Shown: positions 1 through 10,204, numbered from the stretch's first letter. The stretch: DNA of 64,000 nucleotides from an uncultured Prochlorococcus sp. (GCF_902536725.1 NZ_CACAYO010000002.1:81685-145684), one strand, 5' to 3'. Numbers and translations: made by a program. Notes: generated from the letters alone by a model not told the origin.

Positions 1-783
1 TCAATTTTTAATGGTAAATTTGGCAACTCTGGGAATATAGTTGTTTTAGAAGAAAAAATTCGTGGACCAGAAGTTTCAGTTTTTGCATTATGTGATGGAG
101 AGAGATATACATTACTTCCAACTGCCCAAGATCACAAACGACTTAACGAGAAAGATACAGGCCCAAATACAGGAGGCATGGGAGCTTATTCCCCTGCCCC
201 ATTATTAACAGAAGATTACCTTGATAAAATTATCGAAGAGATAATTGAACCTACAATCAACGAACTAAATAAAAGAAATATTGACTATAGAGGCGTAATT
301 TACTTTGGGTTAATGATCACAAAATCTGGGCCCAAAGTTATAGAATATAATTGCAGATTTGGTGATCCAGAATGCCAAACAATCATGCCCTTGATGGATC
401 AAAACTTTGTATTTCTTTTAGAAAAATGCGCAATGGGAAATTTAACTGGTGATGAAAAAATTAGTACCTCTGATAAAGTTAGTGGTTGTGTAATAGCGAC
501 CTCCAAAGGTTATCCACACGAATACAAAACTGGTTTTCAAATAAAAATAGGTAAGATTGACTCAAATGATTGTCAAATTTTCGACTCAGGTACCTCTTTA
601 AGTGCAAATGGAAAATTATTAACTGATGGAGGAAGAGTCTTAAGTCTTGTCTGTCAAGATACAGATTTTGACAGGGTTTTTGAAAGAGCATACAAGAATT
701 TAAAAGAAATTCATTTTGATGGTATTTACTTCAGAAATGATATAGGTCATCAAGTCAGAAAAAACTTTTCCAAGGAGAATTAA
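1..783 (+). CDS. purD: Phosphoribosylamine-glycine ligase, 5' end missing
   Basis: The reading frame is open from base 1, so the gene begins upstream of the window; about 260 C-terminal residues are visible. PurD is the ATP-grasp enzyme that joins phosphoribosylamine and glycine to give GAR in purine synthesis. The family signature is clear: AQDHKR, then GPNTGGMGAYSPAP, then EYNCRFGDPE, which carries metal/ATP ligands. The missing part is the N-terminal domain and the start of the ATP-grasp fold. It ends 4 nt before nblS, so co-transcription with the kinase gene is possible. Confidence 0.96.
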   Translation, partial: SIFNGKFGNSGNIVVLEEKIRGPEVSVFALCDGERYTLLPTAQDHKRLNEKDTGPNTGGMGAYSPAPLLTEDYLDKIIEEIIEPTINELNKRNIDYRGVIYFGLMITKSGPKVIEYNCRFGDPECQTIMPLMDQNFVFLLEKCAMGNLTGDEKISTSDKVSGCVIATSKGYPHEYKTGFQIKIGKIDSNDCQIFDSGTSLSANGKLLTDGGRVLSLVCQDTDFDRVFERAYKNLKEIHFDGIYFRNDIGHQVRKNFSKEN

Positions 784-787
784 GCTT

Positions 788-2854
788 ATGGTGGATTCCA
801 ATAATCAAGAAAATAGAGAATATAACATCACTGATAACGAAGTTATGAACAATAACTATTGGATAAATAGAATCCTCACTTGGTGGAGTAGGTTTAGTTT
901 AAGAACAAAGTTGTTAGCTATAGCAACTCTTGTAGTGAGCCTCCTAATGACAGGAATAACTTTTTTTGCTTTAAATAGTATTCAAAGAGATGCTGGAATG
1001 AATGATACTAGATATGCTCGAGATCTTGGCTTATTGCTATCTGGGAATGTTACAGAATTAGTTGCTAATAACCAAAAAAAAGAAATTTCAAATGTAGCTG
1101 AAAAGTTTTGGAGATCGAGTCGAAACCTGCGCTATATATTCTTTACTGATGCTGAAGATATTGTTCAACTTGGAATACCCATCAGTGCAACACCTACAAG
1201 CTCAGATAGTCAGTTTCAGCTCACTCGAAGATTAAAATTACCTTCAGAATTAAAGAAGAGGCCACAATTCCCTTTGGTTAGACAGCATGCGACTCCTCAA
1301 GGTCAAGTAACAGATGTATTTGTCCCAATGTTGTGGAAGGGCAAATATCTTGGAACTTTAGCTTTGGGAGTTACCCCTAACAAAAAAGCACTAGCCAGTG
1401 CTGCTTTAACTAGAGAAGTAACCATTGCAGTTTTTATTTCTATTTGGGTTTTAGTCATACTTGGAGCTGTATTTAATGCTCTTACAATTACTAGACCCGT
1501 TAGAGAGTTAGTAAGAGGAGTTAGAGAAATCTCAAGGGGAAATTTTAAGTCCAGAATTTCTTTACCTATGACAGGTGATCTAGGAGAACTCTTAAATGGA
1601 TTTAACCGAATGGCTACACAGTTAGAAAATTATGATGAAGCTAATATAGAAGAACTTAAAGCGGCACAAATAAAACAGCAATCCCTAATTGCTACAATGG
1701 CTGATGGTGCCATATTATTGGATTCAAAAGGCAAGATTGTACTTACTAATCCAACAGCAAAGAGATTATTTCGCTGGGAAGGAAGATTCTTGGAGGGTAA
1801 ATATTTTTTAAATGAGATCCCAGAAATTTTATCTAACGACTTACATACTAATATAGAATCTATTTTAAATAGGGAAAAGGAAAAGGACGATTTAAGATTC
1901 AGTTTAGGAGAACCAGCAAGAACTTTGAGAATTGTCCTGCAATCAGTTTTAGATACAAATAAAGTTGAATTAAAAGGAATTGCTGTCACTATACAGGATT
2001 TAACTAGAGAAGTTGAACTTAACGCTGCACAAAATAGATTTATTAGTAATGTTTCTCACGAATTAAGGACACCACTTTTTAATATCAAAAGTTATGTGGA
2101 GACCTTACATGATTTAAAAGATCAGCTTTCTGATGAAGAACAAATAGAGTTTTTAGGAATTGCAAATTCAGAGACTGATAGGTTAACAAGACTTGTAAAT
2201 GATGTATTAGATTTATCAAGATTGGAATCTGGGAAAATTGTTCAGCTAGAGCAAATAGACATAAAACCAGCAATAGAGCAGACCCTTAGAAATTATAGAC
2301 TTAATGCTACAGAAAAAAATGTTTCATTAGCTCATGAAATTGAGGAAACTATTCCTCCAATTCTTGGGAATTTTGATTTACTTTTACAGGTTTTTGATAA
2401 TTTGTTGGGTAATGGTTTGAAATTCAGTCCAAAAAATAGCTCCCTAATTATAAGAGCTTATACTTGGCCAGACTCCTGTCCTGCCTTCCCTCCAAATATT
2501 AAAAATGATGCAGCTCCCCAATGTGAATTAGTTTCACCACTACCAAAAGTAAGAATTGAAATCGCTGATACTGGTTCAGGAATATCGCAGGCTGATCAAG
2601 AAAAGATATTTGATCGTTTTTATAGAGTAGAGAATTCCGTCCATACTGAGCAAGGTACCGGTTTAGGTTTATCTATAGTGCGAGGAATCATTGAAAAACA
2701 TGGTGGCGAGATTCGTATGGCTAGTGAATTAGGAGTAGGAACAACTTTCTGGTTTGATTTGGCTTTAGCACAATCTGATAAAGACGAATTGTTGACAAAA
2801 GCTCTTCATAATTCGGATTCTTTTTCAGGTTCTGAAATTAAAGAAATTTTCTAA
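788..2854 (+). CDS. nblS: Sensor histidine kinase NblS (Hik33/DspA type)
   Basis: Membrane histidine kinase, 688 aa. Visible layout: TM1 about 41-63, an extracytoplasmic sensor segment about 64-205, TM2 about 210-232, HAMP about 233-285, a PAS-like region about 300-400, a dimerisation domain with the phospho-acceptor His424 in NVSHELRTP, and an ATPase domain ending with DTGSGI and GTGLGLSIV. This domain order and length match NblS/Hik33, the essential cyanobacterial kinase for high-light, nutrient and cold responses, which is known to influence hli and phycobilisome genes. It lies 4 nt after purD and its last 4 bases overlap the convergent kaiC. The symbol rests on architecture and on its position next to kaiC. 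Confidence 0.9.
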   Translation: MVDSNNQENREYNITDNEVMNNNYWINRILTWWSRFSLRTKLLAIATLVVSLLMTGITFFALNSIQRDAGMNDTRYARDLGLLLSGNVTELVANNQKKEISNVAEKFWRSSRNLRYIFFTDAEDIVQLGIPISATPTSSDSQFQLTRRLKLPSELKKRPQFPLVRQHATPQGQVTDVFVPMLWKGKYLGTLALGVTPNKKALASAALTREVTIAVFISIWVLVILGAVFNALTITRPVRELVRGVREISRGNFKSRISLPMTGDLGELLNGFNRMATQLENYDEANIEELKAAQIKQQSLIATMADGAILLDSKGKIVLTNPTAKRLFRWEGRFLEGKYFLNEIPEILSNDLHTNIESILNREKEKDDLRFSLGEPARTLRIVLQSVLDTNKVELKGIAVTIQDLTREVELNAAQNRFISNVSHELRTPLFNIKSYVETLHDLKDQLSDEEQIEFLGIANSETDRLTRLVNDVLDLSRLESGKIVQLEQIDIKPAIEQTLRNYRLNATEKNVSLAHEIEETIPPILGNFDLLLQVFDNLLGNGLKFSPKNSSLIIRAYTWPDSCPAFPPNIKNDAAPQCELVSPLPKVRIEIADTGSGISQADQEKIFDRFYRVENSVHTEQGTGLGLSIVRGIIEKHGGEIRMASELGVGTTFWFDLALAQSDKDELLTKALHNSDSFSGSEIKEIF

Positions 2855-4380
2855 TTTTTATCTAATCCTTTAAAAACATTTTGAACATTTTGATCAGGCA
2901 CAACTCTATGAGGGGCACCACTAAATATTTGTTCAAAATTAGAAAAAGAATCTTTTATTTCTGGGCCACTATTCGTAATGATAAATTCTCTAATTCGTTT
3001 ATCATGCCACGATCCCCGCATTTTAAAAACATTTAAAGCTCTTGCCATCTCACCTTTTATTTCTACATATTGAAGTAATAATATCGTATCTGTAATTGTT
3101 GATATATGAGAATCAGTTATAGAGTGGCTCCCCATAAATTCTTCTGCAGTATTAGTAAAAAAGCCTGCTATCTCTTCTTGTTTAGTATAACCGGTTACAG
3201 CAATTACAAACTGTCTAAATGCATTCAAACTTACACCCCTCGCTAATGCAGAGAGAGAGTCAATTGCCATTCTTTTTGGTTTAAATTGATTAATTTGCGT
3301 TTTAATAATTTGTAAGTGATCTTCTAAACCAGTTGATTCAGGATATGCACAAATAATTTTTAATAATCCATCACTTTCCATTTTTTCAAAGTCGATTCCC
3401 CAACTAGTCGCATTCCTTAGTAATTGAGCCCTAGATTCTTCATATGCAAAAAGTATCGCTCTTTCATTATTATCGTAAGCATCTTCAACAAATTTTGATA
3501 CAAGCATTGTTTTACCTGTACCAGTAGCTCCAGTGGCGAGAATAATGGAATCTTGAAAATAACCGCCTCCACACATATCATCAAGATCTTTAACTCCAGA
3601 GCTAATCCTAATATTTGAGGATCTCTGCGTTAATCTCATTGCTCCAAGTGCAAACACACTTATTCCATCCATTCCCATAGTAAATGGATATTCACCTTTC
3701 ATATGTACAGTGCCTCTTAACTTCAAAACTTCTAGAGTTCTTCTCCTCTTTTCTGACTCAAGAACATTTCTTAATAAGACAACATTATCAGATACAAATT
3801 CTTCCACTCCATATCTAGCAATTGGTCCGTAGTCATCAACCCTTTCTGTAGTCATGACAGTTGTCACACCTATTTCTTTTAATCTTGCTATCAGTCTAAA
3901 TATTTCTCTTCTAACAACGTAAATAGCATCATATTGTTGAAAGACTGCGGTTATTGAATCTATTGCAACTCTTTTAGCTTTATATTTTCTAATTGCATAA
4001 CTAATTCTCTCAATAAGACCAGACAAATCAAAGTTACCCGCAACATCCTGACCATCAGGGTCAGGAGAAGCATCCAAAATAAAAAGTTTATTTTGATCAA
4101 TTAATTCCTGTAAATCCCAACCAAAACTCGCGGCATTTCTAATAATATCTAAAGGCGATTCTTCAAATGTTACAAAGATTCCAGGCTCATCAAAGTTACA
4201 AATTCCATGATGCAAATATTGTAGTGAAAAAACAGTTTTACCTGTCCCTGACGTACCGCTAACGAGTGTACTTCGAGATACAGGCAGCCCACCCCTGCAA
4301 ACATCATCAAAGCCTTCTATTCCGGTTGGTAATTTTTGTACTTGCATTTTATTTGATTTGCCAAATTTCTTATCATTCAT
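2851..4380 (-). CDS. kaiC: Circadian clock ATPase/kinase KaiC
   Basis: Core clock protein with two RecA-like halves, 509 aa. CI Walker A is GTSGTGKT at 42-49 with the catalytic Glu pair at 73-74; CII Walker A is GATGTGKT at 284-291. The phosphorylation loop ITDSHISTITD is intact, giving Thr422, Ser427 and Thr428, equivalent to Thr426/Ser431/Thr432 of Synechococcus elongatus. The C-terminal tail that KaiA binds in other cyanobacteria is still present. kaiB lies 70 nt upstream on the same strand. No kaiA is found, so the oscillator is probably an hourglass-type timer, as described for Prochlorococcus. The gene converges on nblS with a 4-nt overlap. Confidence 0.98.
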   Translation of the reverse strand: MNDKKFGKSNKMQVQKLPTGIEGFDDVCRGGLPVSRSTLVSGTSGTGKTVFSLQYLHHGICNFDEPGIFVTFEESPLDIIRNAASFGWDLQELIDQNKLFILDASPDPDGQDVAGNFDLSGLIERISYAIRKYKAKRVAIDSITAVFQQYDAIYVVRREIFRLIARLKEIGVTTVMTTERVDDYGPIARYGVEEFVSDNVVLLRNVLESEKRRRTLEVLKLRGTVHMKGEYPFTMGMDGISVFALGAMRLTQRSSNIRISSGVKDLDDMCGGGYFQDSIILATGATGTGKTMLVSKFVEDAYDNNERAILFAYEESRAQLLRNATSWGIDFEKMESDGLLKIICAYPESTGLEDHLQIIKTQINQFKPKRMAIDSLSALARGVSLNAFRQFVIAVTGYTKQEEIAGFFTNTAEEFMGSHSITDSHISTITDTILLLQYVEIKGEMARALNVFKMRGSWHDKRIREFIITNSGPEIKDSFSNFEQIFSGAPHRVVPDQNVQNVFKGLDKN

Positions 4381-4450
4381 AGTTTTGTGCTAACTAAACA
4401 AAATTAAAATAAATTTTGAATTTATCTTTGAAAATAAAGTTTTAAATCTA

Positions 4451-4768
4451 TTATTTATTTCCACTATATTCAGTTTCAGTTAATTCATCAAAAAGTAAAT
4501 CTAAACCAATTAAAACTTTCTCTCTATCTGAAAGATCACCTATTATTTTTCTCACTGGTGGCGGTAAAATTTTAGCTAAAGTTGGGGTGGCTAAAATCTT
4601 GTCTTCTTCTGCAAGTTGTGGTTGCTTAAGTACATCGATAACCTTCAAAGCATAAACTCCTTTAAATTCATTATCTAAAATTTCTCTTAAGGTATTTAAA
4701 GCTCTCATTGAATTAGGAGTATTTCCAGCAACATAGAGTTTTAAAATATATGTTTTCCTTGCTGCCAT
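4451..4768 (-). CDS. kaiB: Circadian clock protein KaiB
   Basis: 105 aa, the usual KaiB size, with a thioredoxin-like fold ([18 protein letters not shown] at the N-terminus, [21 protein letters not shown] in the middle). KaiB binds the CI ring of phosphorylated KaiC to set the night phase. It is the first gene of a kaiBC unit with a 70-nt gap. The region upstream, where kaiA sits in most cyanobacteria, holds only a 143-nt spacer shared with the divergent rplU, so clock and ribosomal promoters share that gap. Confidence 0.97.
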   Translation of the reverse strand: MAARKTYILKLYVAGNTPNSMRALNTLREILDNEFKGVYALKVIDVLKQPQLAEEDKILATPTLAKILPPPVRKIIGDLSDREKVLIGLDLLFDELTETEYSGNK

Positions 4769-4911
4769 CGGTTTAGTTCCTAAATTGATATGAAAGATTT
4801 AAAACAACCCTTGACTTATTACACTACAAAATAAGAAAATAAACAAACTATTATGATTGCTCATTTGGCTTAATCAAATTATTTATTTGAGCCTAATAGC
4901 GTCTTTAAGAT

Positions 4912-5352
4912 ATGACAAATTCTAAAAACTCCACAAACAATTCTTCTAAAAGTAATGAATTGTATGCAATAGCAGAAACTTCGGGTCAACAATTTTGGTT
5001 CGAAGTTAATAGATACTATGACATAGACAGGTTAAACGCAAAAGAGAAAGACAAGATAACACTGGAAAAAGTTTTACTTTTAAAGGACAATGATTCTATA
5101 ACTATTGGTAAACCTTACGTTAAAGATGCAAAAATTGAATTAGAAGTTGTCTCTCATAAAAGAGATAAGAAAATTCTTGTATACAAGATGCGTCCCAAAA
5201 AAAAGACAAGAAGAAAGATGGGACACAGACAAGAACTTACAAGAGTTATGGTAAAATCTATTAATATAGGAAAGAGTGCTCCTAAGTCTTCTTCTAAAAA
5301 GGAAACTGTTAAAAAGGAAACTAAACCAAAATCCGAAAAATCTACAAATTAA
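4912..5352 (+). CDS. rplU: 50S ribosomal protein L21
   Basis: Large-subunit protein binding 23S rRNA. At 146 aa it is about 40 residues longer than bacterial L21: it has a Ser/Asn-rich N-terminal extension (1-15) and a Lys/Glu-rich tail (about 118-146). The L21 core is recognisable from YAIAETSGQQFWFEV to KKKTRRKMGHRQELT. rpmA follows after 9 nt, giving the usual rplU-rpmA operon. The start is the first ATG after a 143-nt spacer shared with kaiB. Confidence 0.95.
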   Translation: MTNSKNSTNNSSKSNELYAIAETSGQQFWFEVNRYYDIDRLNAKEKDKITLEKVLLLKDNDSITIGKPYVKDAKIELEVVSHKRDKKILVYKMRPKKKTRRKMGHRQELTRVMVKSINIGKSAPKSSSKKETVKKETKPKSEKSTN

Positions 5353-5361
5353 ACACTTCTA

Positions 5362-5622
5362 ATGGCGCATAAAAAAGGAACAGGTTCTACAAGAAATGGA
5401 AGAGATTCAAATTCGAAAAGATTGGGTGTTAAAGCTTATGGAGGAGAAAAAGTAACTGCTGGGTCAATCTTAATCCGCCAAAGAGGTACATCCTTTTTGC
5501 CAGGGATTAACGTCGGGAAAGGTAAAGATGACACCCTTTTTGCACTCAAAGAAGGAACAGTAAGTTTCGAAAGTATTAAAAGAAATTTAAGAAATAGAAA
5601 AAGAGTTAATATTGTTATCTAA
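5362..5622 (+). CDS. rpmA: 50S ribosomal protein L27
   Basis: 86 aa, normal length. The [20 protein letters not shown] start is diagnostic: the L27 tail reaches the peptidyl-transferase centre. No cleavable N-terminal extension of the Firmicutes type is present. Second gene of rplU-rpmA. Its last 8 bases overlap the end of the convergent methyltransferase gene. Confidence 0.97.
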   Translation: MAHKKGTGSTRNGRDSNSKRLGVKAYGGEKVTAGSILIRQRGTSFLPGINVGKGKDDTLFALKEGTVSFESIKRNLRNRKRVNIVI

Positions 5623-6355
5623 TTTTCTTATAAGCCCTTGTAGTTATAAGAATAGGATGAAATACTTCTAAAAACTTTGATTGAATTGTCTCAAAAAACT
5701 TTTCAACTATTTGACTATCGTCGACATGAAATGGGTATTCATTTTTTTCTCCTTTGTAAAAATACCAATTGAATAGAGCAATAGAATTACTATCCATAAT
5801 CCCACTGAAGGTATTAATTTGAGAAGCTGGATCTGCAAGATGTTCCAAAACATCAAGACAAACTATCGTATCAAATTTCAATATTTGTGTATCCTGAATT
5901 GTCTTACAGAAAGTCAGTTTTTTTTCAACTCCTAATTTCTTAGCCCTGTATTCAACAAAATTTCTATTTGTTTGATTGATATCTACAAAAAAAACATGCT
6001 TAACTTTTGAAGACATAGCGTTAGCTAAGGCATGAGTACCAATACCGCCTCCAAAATCCAAAACTAAATCTCTAGAAAATCTCTGCTGAAGTTTTAAAGT
6101 ATCAGCGATATAGTCCCTACTTGTGATATGCCAAGCAGCTAAATCAGCTACGTGCCTATCTCCTACAATCTCAGTATAAAAATCCGAAACATCATTTAAA
6201 GCATCTCCAGGATGGGAATTTGCCAAATTCATCTTTGCATTTGCAAGAAATTCATCTAAATCACATTCTCTAATAGATAAATATTCCATTAAATGTGATT
6301 TCAAATTAAAAGCATTGTCTAAAAACTCTTTTAAAATGAAATTATCCTTTTGCAA
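5615..6355 (-). CDS. SAM-dependent class I methyltransferase, substrate unknown
   Basis: 246 aa with a Rossmann methyltransferase core. Motif I is [15 protein letters not shown] (about residues 98-112), an acidic residue ends strand 2 (VFFVDIN), and [12 protein letters not shown] resembles the motif near the active site of UbiE/Coq5-type enzymes. The N-terminal 90 residues are helical and not recognised. It is monocistronic and its 3' end overlaps rpmA by 8 nt. The substrate cannot be read from the sequence. Confidence 0.8.
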   Translation of the reverse strand: MQKDNFILKEFLDNAFNLKSHLMEYLSIRECDLDEFLANAKMNLANSHPGDALNDVSDFYTEIVGDRHVADLAAWHITSRDYIADTLKLQQRFSRDLVLDFGGGIGTHALANAMSSKVKHVFFVDINQTNRNFVEYRAKKLGVEKKLTFCKTIQDTQILKFDTIVCLDVLEHLADPASQINTFSGIMDSNSIALFNWYFYKGEKNEYPFHVDDSQIVEKFFETIQSKFLEVFHPILITTRAYKKIR

Positions 6356-6431
6356 TTTCTTACTCTAAATTTCCAATGACAAAATCATAGAATGTTTATA
6401 AATCTTTCTCAAAGTATTCTTAATATTTAAA

Positions 6432-7355
6432 ATGAAAACTAAAGATGGATTCTTAGTAATTAACAAAGATAAAGGCTGTACCTCTCATGATTGTGTTAAA
6501 CAAATAAGGAGATTACTAAATACAAAAAAGGTCGGGCACACAGGAACCCTTGATCCTGAAGTTGTAGGAACATTACCAATCGCGGTTGGTAGTGCAACAA
6601 GATTTATTCAATATCTTCCTCAGGGTAAAACTTACATAGGACAAATTAAATTAGGGATTAGAACTAACACTGATGATATTCACGGAGAAATAATTAATCA
6701 AAAAAGTTGGCCTAAAATTAGTAATGAAAAATTAGATCAATACTTAAATAGATTTAGAGGAATTATTAAACAAATTCCGCCGAAAGTATCTAGTGTGCAC
6801 GTTAATGGTGAGAGAGCTTATAAAAAATCTTTCAGGAATGAAATTTTTGAATTAGCACCAAGAGAAGTAAAAATAGACGAACTTATTTTAATGAAATGGG
6901 ACCAAATTAACGGAATCATAGAAATAAAAATCAAATGTTCAGCTGGCACATATATAAGATCAATAGCAAGAGATATAGGAGAAATTCTTAATTCCGAAGG
7001 TTGCCTGCTACAACTAAAAAGAATTTCAGCTTGTGGCTTTGATGAAGAAAACTCGGTAAAAATATCTGATATCGAAAAAGAAAAAGGAAAGAAAAACTCA
7101 AAAAATTTTATTATTCCAACAATTTCTGCTCTTAATCACATTTCAACATTTGTCTTAAGTAATGAAAAACAAATCAATTTTTGGCAAACAGGAAGAGCTA
7201 TTAAAGTTGATATTAATTACTTCCAGGAAAGCAAATCTTTTGATTATAAAAAACCCATAAAAGTAATAGATAAAAAACAAACATTACTTGGCATAGGCTT
7301 CCTAAATAAAGAGCTATCTAATATAAATCCAAAATTAGTGCTTAATGCTAAATAA
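6432..7355 (+). CDS. truB: tRNA pseudouridine(55) synthase
   Basis: Makes the T-loop pseudouridine 55 of tRNAs. 307 aa, normal for TruB. The catalytic aspartate is Asp41 in [18 protein letters not shown], and the second signature [15 protein letters not shown] is present near 180. The C-terminal third is diverged and Lys-rich. It converges on the SpoIID gene with a 3-nt gap, and no terminator hairpin fits between them. Confidence 0.95.
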   Translation: MKTKDGFLVINKDKGCTSHDCVKQIRRLLNTKKVGHTGTLDPEVVGTLPIAVGSATRFIQYLPQGKTYIGQIKLGIRTNTDDIHGEIINQKSWPKISNEKLDQYLNRFRGIIKQIPPKVSSVHVNGERAYKKSFRNEIFELAPREVKIDELILMKWDQINGIIEIKIKCSAGTYIRSIARDIGEILNSEGCLLQLKRISACGFDEENSVKISDIEKEKGKKNSKNFIIPTISALNHISTFVLSNEKQINFWQTGRAIKVDINYFQESKSFDYKKPIKVIDKKQTLLGIGFLNKELSNINPKLVLNAK

Positions 7356-7358
7356 CTT

Positions 7359-8549
7359 CTATAAGTAATCTTTTCTAAAAGGCTTAATCTGAACACCCTT
7401 ATAAAAATGCTTTAATATTCTTTCAGCTTTTTGGCCTCTAGACGCCAGATATTGAGCCCCCCATTGACTCATCCCTACTCCATGACCTGTTCCTTGTCCA
7501 AAAACTATCAGCCCTTTATTTATAGGAAAATCATTGTTTAATTCTTCCTCAAAAAATTTAAATCTTACAAAATTACTATTCAAGCCTAATCTTTTTCTAA
7601 AAGCTACTCCAGACATTTGATCAGAACCATAAGCCCCAATAAGTTTTAAATTTTTTACCCTCCCTGTACTTGTAATATCTAAAATCTCTATATTTTTTAA
7701 ACCTCCAATCTTTGGAAATAGATTTATTAATTCATTACTTGAAATTTTTTTTTGCCATCTAAATTTTGGATTATTTTTATCAAAATCTTTCACACTTGAT
7801 AAATATGGATATTTATTCTTCCATACATCTTGACTATTTTCTGTCATTCCACCTGAGCTGCTATGAAACAAAGCATTAATTAATTTATTTTTATACGTTA
7901 AAACCAACGATCTTGTACTTTTAACGGCTCTAATAGTTTTATAAGTTCTTGACTCCAAACCATTATAGACTTGATTTTTCTGGGTTGAATCTATATCAAA
8001 TAAATTATTCCCCTTTTGCTTTAGCGCATAAGTTCTAGAGGCAATTGCTTGTGCTTTTAATGCTTCAATAGGCCATTTTGTTGGCATTTCTGAACCCACT
8101 ACGCTATTAAGGTATTTTTCTATTCCTAAAACATTTACTACCAATATTTCGGAGTCAAGTACAAATAGATTAAGTTTACCAGCAAATCTCTTCTGACCTA
8201 CCCATATACCTCTTCCATCAGAAGAACTAACTTGAAATTGTTGATTACTTTTTAAGTCATATTTTTTTTGTTTATTCTTATCAAAATATAAAATTTTTCT
8301 ATTTTTCTGATTTTTCAAAGTTAAGCCTTTTATTCTTTTGCTTGAAAATAATTTCCCCTCTATGATTAAAGGAATTGATCTATCTGATCTGATCCTTAAA
8401 TTGTTATTTTTTGATATCAAAACTCTAATTATTGGCTCTCTAGATGCAAAAATACTTTCACTCTGAAAAAAACAAATAAATAAAATACTTATCAGGCTAA
8501 ATTTAATATAGTTATTTTTAAATTTAAGTATCACTTTGTTTAAAAACAA
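7359..8549 (-). CDS. SpoIID/LytB-domain protein, probably secreted
   Basis: 396 aa. An N-terminal hydrophobic segment (about 15-32, SLISILFICFFQSESIFA) looks like a signal peptide. The SpoIID/LytB domain follows: LGIEKYLNSVVGSEMPTKWPIEALKAQAIASRTYAL, then HSSSGGMTE, and at the C-terminus FGQGTGHGVGMSQWGAQ. SpoIID proteins act on peptidoglycan glycan strands, and in cyanobacteria the homologues are presumed cell-wall proteins. The E of SEMP and the HG(V)GMSQWGA motif are intact. The role here is inferred from the family only. Confidence 0.88.
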   Translation of the reverse strand: MFLNKVILKFKNNYIKFSLISILFICFFQSESIFASREPIIRVLISKNNNLRIRSDRSIPLIIEGKLFSSKRIKGLTLKNQKNRKILYFDKNKQKKYDLKSNQQFQVSSSDGRGIWVGQKRFAGKLNLFVLDSEILVVNVLGIEKYLNSVVGSEMPTKWPIEALKAQAIASRTYALKQKGNNLFDIDSTQKNQVYNGLESRTYKTIRAVKSTRSLVLTYKNKLINALFHSSSGGMTENSQDVWKNKYPYLSSVKDFDKNNPKFRWQKKISSNELINLFPKIGGLKNIEILDITSTGRVKNLKLIGAYGSDQMSGVAFRKRLGLNSNFVRFKFFEEELNNDFPINKGLIVFGQGTGHGVGMSQWGAQYLASRGQKAERILKHFYKGVQIKPFRKDYL

Positions 8550-8622
8550 ATGCTTAATTTGCCTAATTTTGACTAAAAGTCTAAATTTAATCCAGATATA
8601 AAAATAAAAATATCATAAATAA

Positions 8623-9561
8623 GTGAATATTACCTTCTTAGGAACAAGCTCAGGTGTCCCATCCTTAACGAGAAATGTTTCTTCCCTAGCACTTAAATTA
8701 TCACAGTCATCAGAAGTTTGGCTTTTTGATTGCGGAGAAGGAACGCAACATCAAATAATGAAAAGCAATATTAAATCTTCACAAATCAAGAAAATATTTA
8801 TTACTCATATGCATGGTGATCATATTTATGGTTTGCCTGGACTTTTAGCTACCTTAGGTTTATCAGGAAATAGTGAGGGGATTCAAATTTACGGTCCTTC
8901 AGGGTTACGAAGTTTTATAAATTCAGCACTTAAAAGTAGTTTTTGCAAATTGTCTTTCCCACTAAATTTTGTGGAAGTTGAAAATTTTGCAACAGAAAAT
9001 AAAATTCTATTTGAAAACAACAAAATAAAAGTAAATTGTGCCTGCCTTAAACATAAAATACCTGCTTATGGTTACAGGGTAAGTGAAAAAGATAAGCCAG
9101 GTATATTTGATATCAAAAAAGCGGAGTCTCTAAAAATATCACCTGGCCCAATTTATTCAGAACTGCAACAAGGTAAAAAAGTCGTATTAGCGGATGGTAG
9201 GTCATTCGATGGGAAAGAATTCTGTGGTCCTCCTAGAAAAGGTGAAAGTTTTGTTTATTGCACAGATACAGTGTTTAGCGAATCAGCTGTTTCACTATCA
9301 AAAAATGCCGATTTACTAGTACATGAATCGACTTTTTCAGAGGAGGATGAGAGCATGGCCTACGAAAAATTACATTCCACTACAATCATGGCTGCCAAAA
9401 CAGCATTATTATCTAACACAAAAAAATTAATTATTACTCATTTAAGTCCAAGATACACCAATAAAAATGCAATCACGCCAAGCGATTTGCTTAAAGAGGC
9501 TCAAAAAGTCTTTCCGAATACTGAACTTGCAAAAGATTTTCTAACGGCAGAAATAAAATAA
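8623..9561 (+). CDS. rnz: Ribonuclease Z
   Basis: Removes the 3' trailer from precursor tRNAs that lack an encoded CCA. 312 aa, the short bacterial form. The metallo-beta-lactamase signature is FITHMHGDHIYGLPGLL (His62, His64, Asp66, His67), followed by the later ligands in CLKHKIPAYGYRV, YCTDT and ITHLSPRY. The start is GTG; no earlier in-frame ATG is available. Confidence 0.94.
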   Translation: MNITFLGTSSGVPSLTRNVSSLALKLSQSSEVWLFDCGEGTQHQIMKSNIKSSQIKKIFITHMHGDHIYGLPGLLATLGLSGNSEGIQIYGPSGLRSFINSALKSSFCKLSFPLNFVEVENFATENKILFENNKIKVNCACLKHKIPAYGYRVSEKDKPGIFDIKKAESLKISPGPIYSELQQGKKVVLADGRSFDGKEFCGPPRKGESFVYCTDTVFSESAVSLSKNADLLVHESTFSEEDESMAYEKLHSTTIMAAKTALLSNTKKLIITHLSPRYTNKNAITPSDLLKEAQKVFPNTELAKDFLTAEIK

Positions 9562-9593
9562 ACTGCAACAGTTCGTGAGAAGATGGGTCGCAA

Positions 9594-10196
9594 ATGACCA
9601 ACCCATGGAATAATAGTCATAGGTTTTCTATATTGATGTTGATCGAAATGGTTTCTATTTTTTCATCACTTAAGAAGTCTTTCAAAAGACTTCTTATTTT
9701 TCTTCCGTTAATTGTTGGTTTACTTATTAATCCAATCTCTGCCAACGCACTATATCCTAGTGATCCTTCATCAGTTGACGTACTAAAAGATGATCTTCAT
9801 GGTGCTGACCTTCATAATACTGAATATGTAAAATATGATTTATCAAACCAAGATTTAGGAGAAGCGAATCTTCAGGGGGCATATATGAGCGTTACAACTG
9901 CAAAAAACTCTAGTTTTAAAGGAGCCAACATGAAGGACCTTATTGCATATGCAACACGCTTTGATAATGCTGATTTTACAGATGCGAATCTTACTAATGG
10001 AGAGCTAATGAAAAGTGTTTTTGATGGAGCAATTATTGATGGAGCAGACTTTACTGACGCAAACCTTGATTTAAAGACAAGAAAATCTCTTTGCGAAAGA
10101 GCAACAGGTACCAATTCACAAACAGGAGTAAATACAGTCGACAGCCTAGAATGTTCTGGCTTAAGAGGTTATACTCCTCCTAAACCAAAAGCCTAA
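9594..10196 (+). CDS. Pentapeptide-repeat protein, probable thylakoid lumen
   Basis: 200 aa. A hydrophobic stretch (about 32-52) ending in SANA looks like a signal peptide with the cut near residue 52, after a basic region (KKSFKRL). The mature part has pentapeptide repeats of the A(D/N)LxN type: HGADLHN, GEANLQGA, KGANMKDL, DNADFTDANL, DGADFTDANL. The protein ends with two Cys (CERATG, LECSG) that could form a disulfide. The arrangement resembles lumenal pentapeptide proteins of cyanobacteria and plastids, whose role is unclear. An internal start at the ATG of MLIEM would give a more typical signal-peptide length. A terminator follows at 10232-10258. Confidence 0.82.
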   Translation: MTNPWNNSHRFSILMLIEMVSIFSSLKKSFKRLLIFLPLIVGLLINPISANALYPSDPSSVDVLKDDLHGADLHNTEYVKYDLSNQDLGEANLQGAYMSVTTAKNSSFKGANMKDLIAYATRFDNADFTDANLTNGELMKSVFDGAIIDGADFTDANLDLKTRKSLCERATGTNSQTGVNTVDSLECSGLRGYTPPKPKA

Positions 10197-10204
10197 TATT
10201 AAAT

